Part shown: positions 14,426-23,462 of the stretch, piece after piece
How the letters are laid out: each line of letters starts with the position of its first letter
Numbering within the stretch: position 1 is the first letter of the stretch
DNA from: Oscillatoriaceae cyanobacterium M33_DOE_052
GTDB taxonomy: Bacteria; Cyanobacteriota; Cyanobacteriia; Cyanobacteriales; Laspinemataceae
DNA: 64,000 nt
Assembly: GCA_015296065.1 (NCBI GenBank)
Contig: DVDU01000023.1
Coordinates: 47,456 to 111,455, forward strand
Direction: 5' to 3'
Made by a program: the position numbers and the translations under genes
Notes under the pieces: generated by a model
The model's database searches: none
Seen by the model: the letters and a program-made list of their open reading frames with translations, nothing else
What the model was told of the DNA's origin: nothing

Positions 14426-16132
14426 TTACTGACCGCAACGCACCCCAATCAATTCTGGGTGGACGTTGCCCTCTAACACTACGTCGATGAGGAATGGTCC
14501 TGGAGTTGACATCGCTTGTTTTAGTGCTGGACCGATTTCCTCGGGTTTCGTCACCAGTACCCCCGGAACGCCCATAGCGCGAGCCAGGTCGTGGAATTGG
14601 ATTTCCGGCTTGGACAAGTCGAACGGTATGGGGAAATCGTGAGCGGGGATGTTCTGCTCTTTCCAGTAAGCGGTGATGTTCAGTTGCAGCAGCCGGTAAG
14701 AACGGTTGTTGCAGATGACAAACTTGGCGTCAATGTTATGACGAGCGGCGGTCCACAGGGCCTGGATGGTGTACATACTGCCACCGTCACCGGTAAACCC
14801 AACTACGGTTTTACCAGGATTGGCCAGTTTCAAGCCGATCGCTCCGGGAATGCCTAACCCCAGAGAACCGCCCCGAGTCAGGAAATAATGTCCCGGCTTT
14901 GTGGGGGGCTTGTAGCGGACGATCGCCGGTGAAGAGGTCAAAGCCTCATCAAAAATCACCACATCATCGGGTAACATCGGCGCGAACTCTTCCATAAACC
15001 GGGAGAAATGCAGGGGCACGTCATCACGGATTTTCTTGTCGGCTTCTAACGCCGCCGCCAATTTCGCCGCTTTCGCCTTGCCAATTTCTTCTGCCCGAGC
15101 CTTGGCCGCACTTTTCTGCTCAGGAGTCATCGCCGCTTCCAAAGCCGCCGCCAGCTTCGCTAGGGTCAACTTCGGATCGCTCACTATCCCCAAATCCACT
15201 GGGTGGTTTTTGGCGATTTCATAGGCGTTCAAGTCAATATGAACCACCTTGGCGCCCGGTTTGAAGATATTCGTGAGTTCCGGGAATACCTCGGGCAGAA
15301 TATAAGTGCCTACTACCAGGTTGACATCGCCTTTTTCCATAATCGGGCGGCTGGCGTAGCCGAACATATGACCCGTCCCGCCTTGATACAGGGGGTGGGT
15401 GTGGCTCATATTCAGTTCCCCGGAGTCGGCTTCCCAAACTTCGGCGCCCAGCAGTTCTGCCACTTTCACCAGTTCTTCTTGGGCTCCGGAATAAGCCACC
15501 CCATCACCCACGTAAATCATGGGTTTGGTGCCACTGGTGAGCATCGCCGCTGCTTGTTTCACCGTCTCGTCATCGGGGACTACCCGCGTCGAGGGGATGA
15601 ACGAGGGAATAATCGGCTCTACCACCGGCATATCCAGAATGTCCTGGGGCAAGCACACATACACCGGACCCATTGGGGGAGTGCCTGCGATTTTGATGGC
15701 TCGCCGCAACACCCGCAGCAGGGATGATGGTTCCATCACCATTGTGGACCATTTGGTGACGGGCTCGGCCATCGCCACCAAATCACCGGCCATCTGGGCG
15801 TCCATCGCCTGGTACTTAATCCCGGAGTCACCGCCGATGACCACCAGGGGGGCGTGTCCCCGATAGGCTTGGTAAAGGGCGCCGATCGAGTTGCCCAAAC
15901 CGGGGGTACTGTGAATCTGTACCACCGTCGGTTTTTGGGTGGCCCGGGCGTAACCATCGGCGGTCATTACCGCGATCGTTTCTTGCAGAGTGAGAATGTA
16001 TTTTAGCTTGGGATATTCCGCGAGGGCATCCAGGAAACCCTGTTCCACTGTGCCAGGATTTCCAAACATATACTCGATGCCATCAGCCAGGAATTGCTCC
16101 AGGATGGCATAGCGTCCTGTTTTGGTTGTCAT
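14426..16132 (-). CDS. Thiamine diphosphate-dependent enzyme (acetolactate synthase / benzoylformate decarboxylase type)
   Basis: The 568-residue protein has the three ThDP-enzyme domains: pyrimidine-binding (FGNPGTVEQGFLDALAEYP, catalytic Glu in LTLQETIAVM, IHSTPGLGNSIGALYQAYRGHAPLVVIGG), central (about 190-330) and pyrophosphate-binding with GDGGSMYTIQALWTAARH...VICNNRSYRLL, the GDG-NN cofactor motif. The first domain resembles benzoylformate decarboxylase more than acetolactate synthase (GNPG, HS pair), though the decarboxylase active-site Ser is Thr and the His near residue 281 is not evident. A lysine/alanine-rich helix (about 340-370) is inserted between domains. It likely decarboxylates or ligates a 2-oxo acid; substrate unknown. 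First gene after the DJ-1 protein in the leftward cluster. Confidence 0.85.
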   Translation of the reverse strand: MTTKTGRYAILEQFLADGIEYMFGNPGTVEQGFLDALAEYPKLKYILTLQETIAVMTADGYARATQKPTVVQIHSTPGLGNSIGALYQAYRGHAPLVVIGGDSGIKYQAMDAQMAGDLVAMAEPVTKWSTMVMEPSSLLRVLRRAIKIAGTPPMGPVYVCLPQDILDMPVVEPIIPSFIPSTRVVPDDETVKQAAAMLTSGTKPMIYVGDGVAYSGAQEELVKVAELLGAEVWEADSGELNMSHTHPLYQGGTGHMFGYASRPIMEKGDVNLVVGTYILPEVFPELTNIFKPGAKVVHIDLNAYEIAKNHPVDLGIVSDPKLTLAKLAAALEAAMTPEQKSAAKARAEEIGKAKAAKLAAALEADKKIRDDVPLHFSRFMEEFAPMLPDDVVIFDEALTSSPAIVRYKPPTKPGHYFLTRGGSLGLGIPGAIGLKLANPGKTVVGFTGDGGSMYTIQALWTAARHNIDAKFVICNNRSYRLLQLNITAYWKEQNIPAHDFPIPFDLSKPEIQFHDLARAMGVPGVLVTKPEEIGPALKQAMSTPGPFLIDVVLEGNVHPELIGVRCGQ

Positions 16133-16174
16133 TTCTCCCTTTTCCTCTGTGCTTTTTCCGCCATTTGTCTCCCC

Positions 16175-16258
16175 TTTCTGAGACGGGGAGACTCGGAGAC
16201 TGGGAGACTGAGAGAGGAAATGCTCCCCGTCCCCCGGTCTCCCCGTCCCCTGGTCTCC
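16175..16258. repeat. G-rich GGGGAGAC octamer array with inverted half
   Basis: GAGACGGGGAGACTCGGAGACTGGGAGACTGAGAG is followed by CCCCGTCCCCCGGTCTCCCCGTCCCCTGGTCTCCC. The two halves are complementary, giving a long potential hairpin between the ThDP gene and the DJ-1 gene. The same octamer appears in-frame inside dnaX. Confidence 0.85.
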
Positions 16259-17128
16259 CTACCAGCCGTAGCGAGTCATTCCTTCTTCGAGAACTTTAAT
16301 CAAAATCTCGCCGCACTTGAGGGAGGAAGCGGTAGAGCGGCTAGTGATAAAGGGATAATCCACGAGTACGGAGGTTTCGTGACCCACGTTGCCGATGAAG
16401 GTGCCATCGGGTCCGACGGCATCGCGCATGATGTACTCCAGGGGATAGAAGGGAGGGCCAAAGTTGATGTAGCCATCGCCAAATCCTTTGTTGGAGCCGT
16501 CTAAGGCGTGGGGGCCTTCAAAGCCGGTGCCATCCACATAATCGTAGTCGATCGGGTGGCCGGTGACGTGCTTGCCCCAGATGAGGCTCTTCTTCTCGCG
16601 GAAGTCCCGGGCAAATGCCAAGCAAGCTACGCCGTAGCACTCACAGGCGATCGGCTTGTTCAGCTTCACGAAACCGAGGATGAGCTGGTGAACGCGGGAG
16701 TTATTCGCCAAATCAATCAAAGCACCGCTACCACCAACAATCACGAAGGCATCATATTCGCCCAGTTCATTGTCGATAATCGCGTCGGTTCTCTTGTAGT
16801 AGGCTTCCATATCCCGCAGATAGGTGGGGGAGCTGGGATAGGGCCGTTGGGGCACCCACTCGGCTAAGTTTTTCGGTTTGTCCAGCCGTCCGGACTTATC
16901 CAGAGCCACCGTCTTTTTGCCCATTTCTTCTGAGGTGACAGACCGGCCCAAAGGTGGATCGATATAGCCGGGAGCGCAGCTCACCGAAAGGGGGGTGGGA
17001 CGTTTGCCGGTGGGAGTCATAAAGGTGATGTTATAACCCACTTTATCGCAGGCTTCCACCGGACCTACCAGTTCTTCTCCCCAGTAGCCCCATTCGGATA
17101 TCAACATGAGAATGTTTTTGCTCGCCAT
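16259..17128 (-). CDS. DJ-1/PfpI family protein
   Basis: I place the start at the ATG at 17128 (MASKNILMLISEWGYWGEELVGP), preceded by AAAGGAG with a six-base gap; a longer frame to 17200 is not conserved-looking. The 289-residue protein has the class I glutamine-amidotransferase-like fold: FVIVGGSGALIDLANN (glycine-rich oxyanion segment) and the nucleophile elbow IACECYGVACLAF with Cys. Family members include glyoxalase III/deglycase-type hydratases and chaperones. It is the most upstream gene of the leftward cluster, so the operon promoter should lie in the gap to 17983. A role in carbonyl metabolism would fit the redox neighbours but is inferred. Confidence 0.82.
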   Translation of the reverse strand: MASKNILMLISEWGYWGEELVGPVEACDKVGYNITFMTPTGKRPTPLSVSCAPGYIDPPLGRSVTSEEMGKKTVALDKSGRLDKPKNLAEWVPQRPYPSSPTYLRDMEAYYKRTDAIIDNELGEYDAFVIVGGSGALIDLANNSRVHQLILGFVKLNKPIACECYGVACLAFARDFREKKSLIWGKHVTGHPIDYDYVDGTGFEGPHALDGSNKGFGDGYINFGPPFYPLEYIMRDAVGPDGTFIGNVGHETSVLVDYPFITSRSTASSLKCGEILIKVLEEGMTRYGW

Positions 17129-17983
17129 TTTGTCTCCTTTATTTTGTTCAGATACATTGAACCCGGAAAAATCAGGCCGGAGGGCTAAAGCCAATACCAC
17201 AATCTTGGGATGTTTGCTCTTGCCACGTTGGCTGAAAACGGGCTGGCTCTTATTTCATCAAAGCCCCGTGCGGTATGCAGTATGTTGTGGGGGCAATTAA
17301 TCAATTGCCCCTACAGAGTAGCTGGGCTGACATTTTACCTCTTCGGGGTATTGCATTTCCCGACTTATCCAGAAGTTACCGAGAAATCTTGCTTCTAGTT
17401 TAATCGGTCAGCTATCTGACCATTCTATTGCGGCACCTTTCTCCCGTCACTGTCGCAAATTGCGATTTGATATAAAAAAATAATGATTGCCTCAACTCTT
17501 GGTGATGATGCAGTGGCCTTCTAGGTGGCAGGGGCTTCACCCCAAATAACAGTTTTCCCCCAACGGCATCATTCTTTGAATCGATCGCCGTCGATTGGTT
17601 GGGGTGGGGCACAGTCTTGCTCACAGTTCTAGGGGAATATCTGATGTTGGCGCTCCCTTTTTGTCGAGAGGGATATTTTTTCCCCTGGATTGACTGAAAT
17701 GCAATTAGCCTTGGCCATGATATGAATCTTGTTGACGGCTGACAATGGAAAAAATCTTGGTTTTATGTAATATTTTTTACTGAGATTGATGTGAAGACGA
17801 TGGGAACGATCGGGCGCAGAGCAACTGATGAGGTAGTTTTTGCCAGGGAGGGAGGCAGCTACTAAATATGACGTGGTGTTGGGGAGAATATTAAATAATG
17901 TTTAAGATAAAAGAAAGGATGATTTGAGCCTCCCGGCAAGAAACCCGGTTTTTCCGGGATGGGGTGCCCCGGCAAATGGGAGA
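17129..17983. other. Long intergenic region upstream of the DJ-1/ThDP cluster
   Basis: It contains a partial GGGCTAAAGCC repeat at 17180, a short inverted repeat GGGGCAATT/AATTGCCCC at 17290-17311, and a diverged AGAAACCCGGTTT palindrome near 17938. No gene of convincing coding character is seen. The promoter for the leftward cluster is expected at the left end but no clear -35/-10 pair stands out. Confidence 0.5.
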
Positions 17984-19135
17984 TTAATGATTGGCAGGGT
18001 GAAGGGAAGAAGAGGGGATTGCTGTTGGTTCTAGCCAATCGGGGGCGAACCAAAGATATGCTTTAGCATCTAGGGACTGGTCGGCATGGAGGGTCAGCTT
18101 GATCCGATCGATATCCCGAAACATGGCGCCTTCGGCTCTCCCAGCCAAAAATTCTGACACCAGTGCTAGGTTATTTGGCCAGGGTGCGGCAGAATCTATA
18201 GAAGTGGAAAATCCTGGCCAGCGCAACAACTCGGAGCATTTCGCCGAGGTACATAACCGGTTTTCTACCAGGTAATTCAATAGCGGCAGCCAAGAAAAGC
18301 GGCTGTCTGATTTGGGCCGGACAAAACACTCGATGCCCAGTTTTGCTCCCAAAGTCGGGCCTAGTTCCAATTCCAGAGCCAGCCGCTGGACTTTCCCCGC
18401 CAGCTCCCGGGTGAGTGCCTCCACCCGATCGCTCCGACCGGGCCAATTGATTTCCCGCAAATATTCCCCAACCCCCAGCAGGGGAATCCCACTTACATTT
18501 AATCTCAGTTGACCCCCAGAAGAAGCAACAAAACCCTGGTAAAGAATACAGCCACCAACGGGCAGAGCTTCTAAACACTGCCGCAAATGCTTTTGCATTT
18601 TCCCTGGCATGGGATGACCACAGATTTGCCCCATCAGAGTTGCTGTCAAATCACAGTTAACCGCCGCCTCATGGTGACTCAAGTGCGGCTCCTCTTCTGG
18701 CCAACTGAGGTAGGCTCTGGGAATAGGAATCGCTTCGTTTTCCCCCTGCCAAGAAAATTCCAACCAAATGCTTGTGTCCGTGCCGAACTGGGTTTTTACT
18801 TGATTGCGTTCTCGACACAATCGCTGCAGCCGCTGCCAAGCCAGCACTCGCGTCATTTTGGCCGGTAAATCCAGAGGTTTGTCTGGTAAATGCACTGCCA
18901 AATCAACCCCCCAAGCATCCAGCCCCAAATCGCATTCTAACAGAGCATCCCAAGTTGGCTCCAGGATTTGACAAGCTCGGGTTACTCTCGCCAGGGCAGT
19001 TGGGGAAACCAATGCAGTGCCTAGATAGGGAGTAATGACGCGGAGGTAGTCCACCAAGTAATAACTCATCAGAACAACCTGCGGCAATGCGATCGCCGGG
19101 ACAAAAGCTCCGAGAGGGAGCATTGCTTCTGCCAC
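17984..19135 (-). CDS. Unrecognised 383-residue protein paired with an NHLP leader peptide gene
   Basis: I do not recognise a family. The frame starts with GTG at 19135, or ATG at 19069 (MSYYLVDYLRVITPYLG), which has AGG nine bases upstream; the latter is plausible as the true start. The protein is soluble-looking, rich in Leu and Trp, with DLGLDAWGVDLAVHLPDKP, a cysteine-containing middle (CDLTATLMGQICGHPMPGKMQKHLRQCLEALPVGGCILYQGF) and a C-terminal region with SWLPLLNYLVENRLC. No transmembrane or catalytic signature is evident. It lies 64 bases downstream of the leader peptide gene on the same strand, so co-transcription is likely. A role in recognition, modification or transport of that peptide is an inference only. 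Confidence 0.65.
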   Translation of the reverse strand: MAEAMLPLGAFVPAIALPQVVLMSYYLVDYLRVITPYLGTALVSPTALARVTRACQILEPTWDALLECDLGLDAWGVDLAVHLPDKPLDLPAKMTRVLAWQRLQRLCRERNQVKTQFGTDTSIWLEFSWQGENEAIPIPRAYLSWPEEEPHLSHHEAAVNCDLTATLMGQICGHPMPGKMQKHLRQCLEALPVGGCILYQGFVASSGGQLRLNVSGIPLLGVGEYLREINWPGRSDRVEALTRELAGKVQRLALELELGPTLGAKLGIECFVRPKSDSRFSWLPLLNYLVENRLCTSAKCSELLRWPGFSTSIDSAAPWPNNLALVSEFLAGRAEGAMFRDIDRIKLTLHADQSLDAKAYLWFAPDWLEPTAIPSSSLHPANH

Positions 19136-19199
19136 ATTTTTTCTCTTTCCCCCTCTCCAGCCATCATCTGTGCCGCGTCAATTTTTACCTTGATGTTGA

Positions 19200-19388
19200 T
19201 TAATTGTCCCTGTAAGGGAGAACTATATAAATGACTTTGGCGGTTTCTTCTAAAACCCTGATTTCGATTCCTGGTGGCAATTGTGTGCAAAACTCTTTGG
19301 CAATAATCGCCTTGGGATTGTCCATCAATTCCCGCTTAAAATCAGAATCCTGTAAGGCTTTATCAATCAAATGGGTTTTGACATCCAT
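19200..19388 (-). CDS. NHLP (nitrile hydratase-like) leader peptide protein, nearly coreless
   Basis: The 62-residue protein matches the nitrile-hydratase-alpha-derived leader of RiPP precursors: KALQDSDFKRELMDNPKAIIAKEF, LPPGIEIRVLEETAKVIYIVLP. Those leaders normally precede a variable core rich in Cys, Ser or Thr. Here the conserved leader ends in LP and is followed only by YRDN and a stop, so no core peptide is encoded. It may be a truncated precursor, a stand-alone adaptor or a regulatory protein. Located just upstream of an unrecognised 383-residue gene on the same strand. Confidence 0.75.
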   Translation of the reverse strand: MDVKTHLIDKALQDSDFKRELMDNPKAIIAKEFCTQLPPGIEIRVLEETAKVIYIVLPYRDN

Positions 19389-19806
19389 AATTTGATAATT
19401 GTGATTTTATCCCTGCATATAACTTGTGTCACCAAGGTAATTTTTCTACCTGATGATTTGGCTTTTTTCAACCCTAATACCAATTTTATTTTTAGATGAA
19501 ACAGTTGCGTTCCCCCCAACCCCCTTAAAAAGGGCGGCTCAAGAAACTCTCTGTTTCCCGGTTAAATTAAAGTGGTATAAAAAACATACCAGGCCAGTTT
19601 CTCCCATTAAGAGAGTTTCCGGTCGGCAAAAATAATTAACTACCTAGTGTAATCGTAAATAAATTTAACTCTTTACCAAAATAGCATTTTCCCCACAGTT
19701 GGACAATGGAAAATTTGCCGCTTGGGTTGGTAATATTATTGATGCTAGCGGCATTCTTCGAGACTGGGGGGCTGTTTTGGCTGGCCCCCCAAGGTTGCCC
19801 TCTAGA
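19389..19806. other. Intergenic region with inverted repeats
   Basis: It includes GAAACTCTCT (19542) mirrored by AGAGAGTTTC (19611), a CCCCCAACCCCCTTAAAAAGGG patch at 19508, and GGGGGGC...GCCCCCC (19767-19794) that could fold into a hairpin downstream of the response regulator. No gene is supported. Confidence 0.5.
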
Positions 19807-20631
19807 CTAGATAGTGCGGTGGCCATCCCGCCAGGTTTTGGGTGGTTTTTTGTGTAGTTGGCGAAAATGCTTGACAAAATGACCGGTATCTACATAACCT
19901 ACCACCTCAGCAATCTGATGTACGGCAAAGTCAGTGTCCAGGAGGAGCTGACGCGCTTGGAACATCCGGCGTTGCACAATCCACTGATATAGAGTTTGTC
20001 CTGTGAGGCGGCGCACCAAACTGGTCAAGTATGATGGCGAATAGCCAAATTCTTGAGCAATCTCATTTAAGCCGATCGGTTGATGATAATTGGTTTCGAT
20101 GAAGGCAAATATCTTTTGTAACTGGCGGTGTTCGGGGTACTGAAAGGTTGATTCTGATGGGTTTTCCAGCCCGTGGGGGTTGACGCTTAACTCTGGCTGC
20201 GGCTCGCTGGTTTTGTGCCGATGACTTAATGCCGGTGTCGCGGCATAAATGCGCTCGAGCATTTGGCGGTATTGCAGGCGTGAGGAAATCGCTAACACTA
20301 ATTCTGTGGTGGTAAAAGGCTTGGTGATATAGTCATCAGCACCCATTGCCATCCCCTGCATTCTTTCTTGCCGGTCATTTTTGGCGGTGAGAAAAATAAA
20401 CGGGATAATCGCGGTGATTGCATCTTTGCGCAGGGCATCTAGTACGCCATAACCGTCTAATTTAGGCAGCATGATATCGCATAAAATCAGATCTGGCTGA
20501 TGGACGTGGGCTTGCTGCACTCCTAGGCGACCGTTGTCGGCGGCAATGACTTGGAAGCCCTCGGCTTCTAAACAGTCAACCACGATATCGCGGGTGCTAG
20601 TTTCATCTTCGATGACGAGAATTTTGCTCAC
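19807..20631 (-). CDS. Response regulator with AraC-type DNA-binding domain
   Basis: The 274-residue protein has an N-terminal receiver domain (ILVIEDE, phospho-acceptor D52 in LILCDIMLPKLDGYG, FLTAKN with the conserved Lys) and a C-terminal AraC/XylS double helix-turn-helix (LNEIAQEFGYSPSYLTSLVRRLTGQTLYQWIVQRRMFQARQLLLDTDFAVHQIAEVVGYVDTGHFVKHFRQ). It lies directly downstream of a sensor kinase gene with an 83-base gap on the same strand, so the two form a two-component pair. Target genes are unknown. Confidence 0.9.
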   Translation of the reverse strand: MSKILVIEDETSTRDIVVDCLEAEGFQVIAADNGRLGVQQAHVHQPDLILCDIMLPKLDGYGVLDALRKDAITAIIPFIFLTAKNDRQERMQGMAMGADDYITKPFTTTELVLAISSRLQYRQMLERIYAATPALSHRHKTSEPQPELSVNPHGLENPSESTFQYPEHRQLQKIFAFIETNYHQPIGLNEIAQEFGYSPSYLTSLVRRLTGQTLYQWIVQRRMFQARQLLLDTDFAVHQIAEVVGYVDTGHFVKHFRQLHKKPPKTWRDGHRTI

Positions 20632-20714
20632 GCTCTAACCTCCATTCTGATTAGATTTACTGAATATTTTAACAGAACTTTGATGATTTTGGTGGTTGAT
20701 GCTTAATGATTTTT

Positions 20715-22661
20715 TTAAGTGCGAGCCGCACCGAATTTAGGGCATTTTCCTAAAGGTTCTGGTGTTTGGTTGGCCAGTGATTGATGGGGTTGATAATTGA
20801 TAGGCAGTTTCACGACAAACGTTGTGCCTTGACCTTCTTGGCTTGTCCAGGTAATTTGGCCACCATGAATGGTGACAAACTTTTGGACTACCGCCAATCC
20901 GACGCCGAAGCCAGAAATATCCCCCACATTCTGGGCGCGGTGGAAGGGTTGGCATAGATTTTTCTGGGCGGCTTTGGGAATACCAATACCTAGGTCCTGA
21001 ACGCGAAATATCACTTCCTCTCCTTGGACATTTACTTCTAGGGTGACGGGGCTGCCGGAAGGGGAGTATTTACAGGCATTGTCGAGCAAATTTGTCAAGA
21101 TGGATTTTAAAAAGTTTTCGTCAAGGTTGAAGATTTCGGGGGGGTAGGCTTGGGCAGTATTTCCAGTAAAAACGATCGGATTGCGTTTCCCTGTTTCCAG
21201 CTCAATGGCGGCGATCGAGTCGCGGCAGAAACCTGCCAAATTCAGAGGCTGGGGACTGCACTGCAGCATCAGCGCGTCAGCACGACCGATAATCAAAACG
21301 TCATTTAATAAGCGATCGACCTGGTAAACTGCAGTGTGGAGCCGCTGCATATATTGGGATTTTTTCTCTTCTCCCCAGCGGGAGCCGTAGTTTTGCAGGG
21401 CGCTGACGGCGAGGGAGATGGTGTTTAGGGGTTTACGAAATTCGTGGGAGAGCATGGAGAGGAAATGCGATCGCCACTGGCTGAGTTCCCGTTCTTTTGT
21501 CAGAGCCTCCTGGGCGGATATCTCCGCTTGACGCCGAGCTGCTTCGTGGCGGCTGCATTCGGTAATATCCTTAAATGTCCAGACTTGACCTACCAGCCGC
21601 TCGTTCACCTTCAGGGGATGGCAGTGATGTTCTAAGATCCGTCCATCTTGGAGGGTGATGATTTCTCTGGTGGCCTCTGAAGGGGTTTGACCCATCAGTT
21701 TCTCTAGGTGCTGCCTTGATGCTGCCTCATCTGGACATTGGTTCGCCAACAATGGCAACCACTGATTTAAGTCTCGAATTTCTAACGCTGCCTCGTCTAG
21801 TTGCCAGATGCGCCCCAAACAATGGTTGACAGCGGTAACAATGCCTTCGAGAGTGAACACTAAAATGCCGTATGGCTGAGCTTCCAGAGTAGCTCGCACC
21901 AGGGATAGAGATTCCTCTAATTCTGCTTTAGGGGTTTGGTCGGCCAACTTATCTTGATCTGGCGGGCTAATTTGCTCTCTGGGGGAGATGGCTAGGCATT
22001 CACCGCTAAGCGTAGCGCTAGCATCGACCCTCGCGGCACTTTGGGGCAGGACAATTTTTCTCGTTACCGGAACAATTCCTGCTGGCAGTGCATCTTTGGT
22101 AGCTGTCTTGGATTGGTTTTTTGTCCGCTGTCTCGCTCCCGGTCTCCGCCGCTCCAACTCGTAACCTTCTGCGAGCAGTTGCACCACTGCCCCACGATCG
22201 TTCAGGATGGGCTGGAGGTGAAAATCTAAGATGATTTCTGTGCCATCAGCGCTGGGGACGAGCAGTTGGCCGCGCCAGCTATTGCCGATCGCTCCCGTCG
22301 CGATCGCCTTGATTACTTCCACTGCTGTTGTCGGCGAACACCAACCCGTCTCCCAAAACAGACATCCTCTCAACCGCGCTAATTCCTCGTTAACCAGATT
22401 CAGAGCGGCTGCGTTCGCCTCTATGACGATCCCGGTGGGCGTCAGCACCCATACCAGATGGGACATCCGCTGAAAAATGCTCCCCCACTGGATTTCTCTA
22501 TCTTCCTTGCTGGTTTCTGCCTTTTCCTCTTTTGATAGCAGCCGCTCTAGCTTACCTGAACCAACTTTGCCGGGTAGGTGTTTGGTCCCCAAACCCCTCC
22601 CTTCAGCCGCTTGATTGGTACTTTGCCGTTCCCCTGAGACCGCAAAAGTCTGAAAGCTCAT
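20715..22661 (-). CDS. PAS-domain sensor histidine kinase
   Basis: The 648-residue protein has no transmembrane segment. It has two PAS-like domains (about 60-180 with MSHLVWVLTPTGIVIEANAAAL, and about 250-375 with LEAQPYGILVFTLEGIVTAVN and the PAC-like WTFKDITECSRHE), a HisKA dimerisation box (HFLSMLSHEFRKPLNTISLA, phospho-acceptor His near residue 405) and an HATPase domain (NLLDNACKYSP, VQDLGIGIPKAAQ, GFGVGLAVVQKF). It probably senses a cytoplasmic small molecule, redox state or light and phosphorylates the adjacent AraC-type regulator. A large linker between the PAS domains is low in similarity. Confidence 0.9.
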   Translation of the reverse strand: MSFQTFAVSGERQSTNQAAEGRGLGTKHLPGKVGSGKLERLLSKEEKAETSKEDREIQWGSIFQRMSHLVWVLTPTGIVIEANAAALNLVNEELARLRGCLFWETGWCSPTTAVEVIKAIATGAIGNSWRGQLLVPSADGTEIILDFHLQPILNDRGAVVQLLAEGYELERRRPGARQRTKNQSKTATKDALPAGIVPVTRKIVLPQSAARVDASATLSGECLAISPREQISPPDQDKLADQTPKAELEESLSLVRATLEAQPYGILVFTLEGIVTAVNHCLGRIWQLDEAALEIRDLNQWLPLLANQCPDEAASRQHLEKLMGQTPSEATREIITLQDGRILEHHCHPLKVNERLVGQVWTFKDITECSRHEAARRQAEISAQEALTKERELSQWRSHFLSMLSHEFRKPLNTISLAVSALQNYGSRWGEEKKSQYMQRLHTAVYQVDRLLNDVLIIGRADALMLQCSPQPLNLAGFCRDSIAAIELETGKRNPIVFTGNTAQAYPPEIFNLDENFLKSILTNLLDNACKYSPSGSPVTLEVNVQGEEVIFRVQDLGIGIPKAAQKNLCQPFHRAQNVGDISGFGVGLAVVQKFVTIHGGQITWTSQEGQGTTFVVKLPINYQPHQSLANQTPEPLGKCPKFGAART

Positions 22662-22855
22662 AATTTAAAATGGTTTGGACTTCCTGGAGACTTATCTTTT
22701 AGCCAGCATAGCTCACTTGTCTGTAAAATCTCGGATCTAACAGGCTGAAATAGCCTCCTGGCTTTAGTTTCAGCTAATTGTAAATTTTTTTACCTGAAGT
22801 TTTCATCGATTTGGCACCCCCCCCACTCTCTCTGTTGCGGCTGATTGACAGAGAC

Positions 22856-22884
22856 AATTTTCCCTGCCCGGGGAAAATTTTTTT
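22856..22884 (+). terminator. Rho-independent terminator-like hairpin
   Basis: AATTTTCCC (22856-22864) pairs with GGGAAAATT (22871-22879), with a six-base loop and a run of seven T ending at 22884. It has the form of an intrinsic terminator for plus-strand transcription. Confidence 0.6.
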
Positions 22885-23445
22885 ACGCTCCTGTAATTCA
22901 TAACTGCAGGTGCCACAGTAGCTAGCTGGCTCCGATCTGTAGAACTACCCTACTGTTACAGAAAAATCAGACCCACATAACTACGCTTATTGCCCAATTG
23001 GCAAGGGCTGCACCCGTAAAATACTGGTGTTTGCTGCGGTAACAAGATACTAGCTCATCAGTGATAAATGGTTGCTAGTAATTTTTGTATTCAATCATAT
23101 ATCTGACCAATAAGACCCAAATTTAAAGGTTTTCTTAACATCAGGCATTTGGCTGGCACCAGTTAATTGCAAGGCGATAATTGTATGGCTCTAACCGAGA
23201 TTTTAGTCTCATCCTTGGCATAAGTCTGGGAATGGTTCGATCCTGGGCACTAGGTCTGACACCACCCCTGGAAAACAGAAAAATGAGGCCATATACTATA
23301 AAAGTTGTTTTTTGTCAAGCATAAATCTGGCGGATATGAGAGAATTAAAGAATGGGATGATTGGGACAAGTGTTTGGTAAGATTGGGCAGGGTTGAGGTA
23401 ATATTTAAAAGCTGAAATTGAGAACAATTCGATATTAACATATCT

Positions 23446-23451
23446 TATAAT
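23446..23451 (+). promoter_or_regulatory. Possible -10 element of dnaX
   Basis: TATAAT sits 11 bases before the dnaX ATG at 23463 and no Shine-Dalgarno sequence is visible. If used, it would make a nearly leaderless transcript. No well-spaced -35 was found. Confidence 0.3.
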
Positions 23452-23462
23452 TAAGACCTACC

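Larger units (their letters stand above)
22662..23462. other. Divergent intergenic region between sensor kinase and dnaX
   Basis: An 800-base stretch with promoters expected for two divergent genes. It contains a terminator-like hairpin at 22856-22884 on the plus strand that does not follow any plus-strand gene, hinting at an unannotated transcript ending there. No tRNA or known riboswitch pattern was recognised. Confidence 0.5.

Noticed and set aside
14426..16132. Considered ScyA of scytonemin biosynthesis for the ThDP enzyme
   Set aside because: None of the other scytonemin genes is nearby, and the first domain resembles benzoylformate decarboxylase more; the pathway assignment is not supported.
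23215..23250. GGTTCGATCC resembling a tRNA T-loop
   Set aside because: The flanking stem does not pair beyond two bases and no D-arm, anticodon arm or acceptor stem can be built around it.
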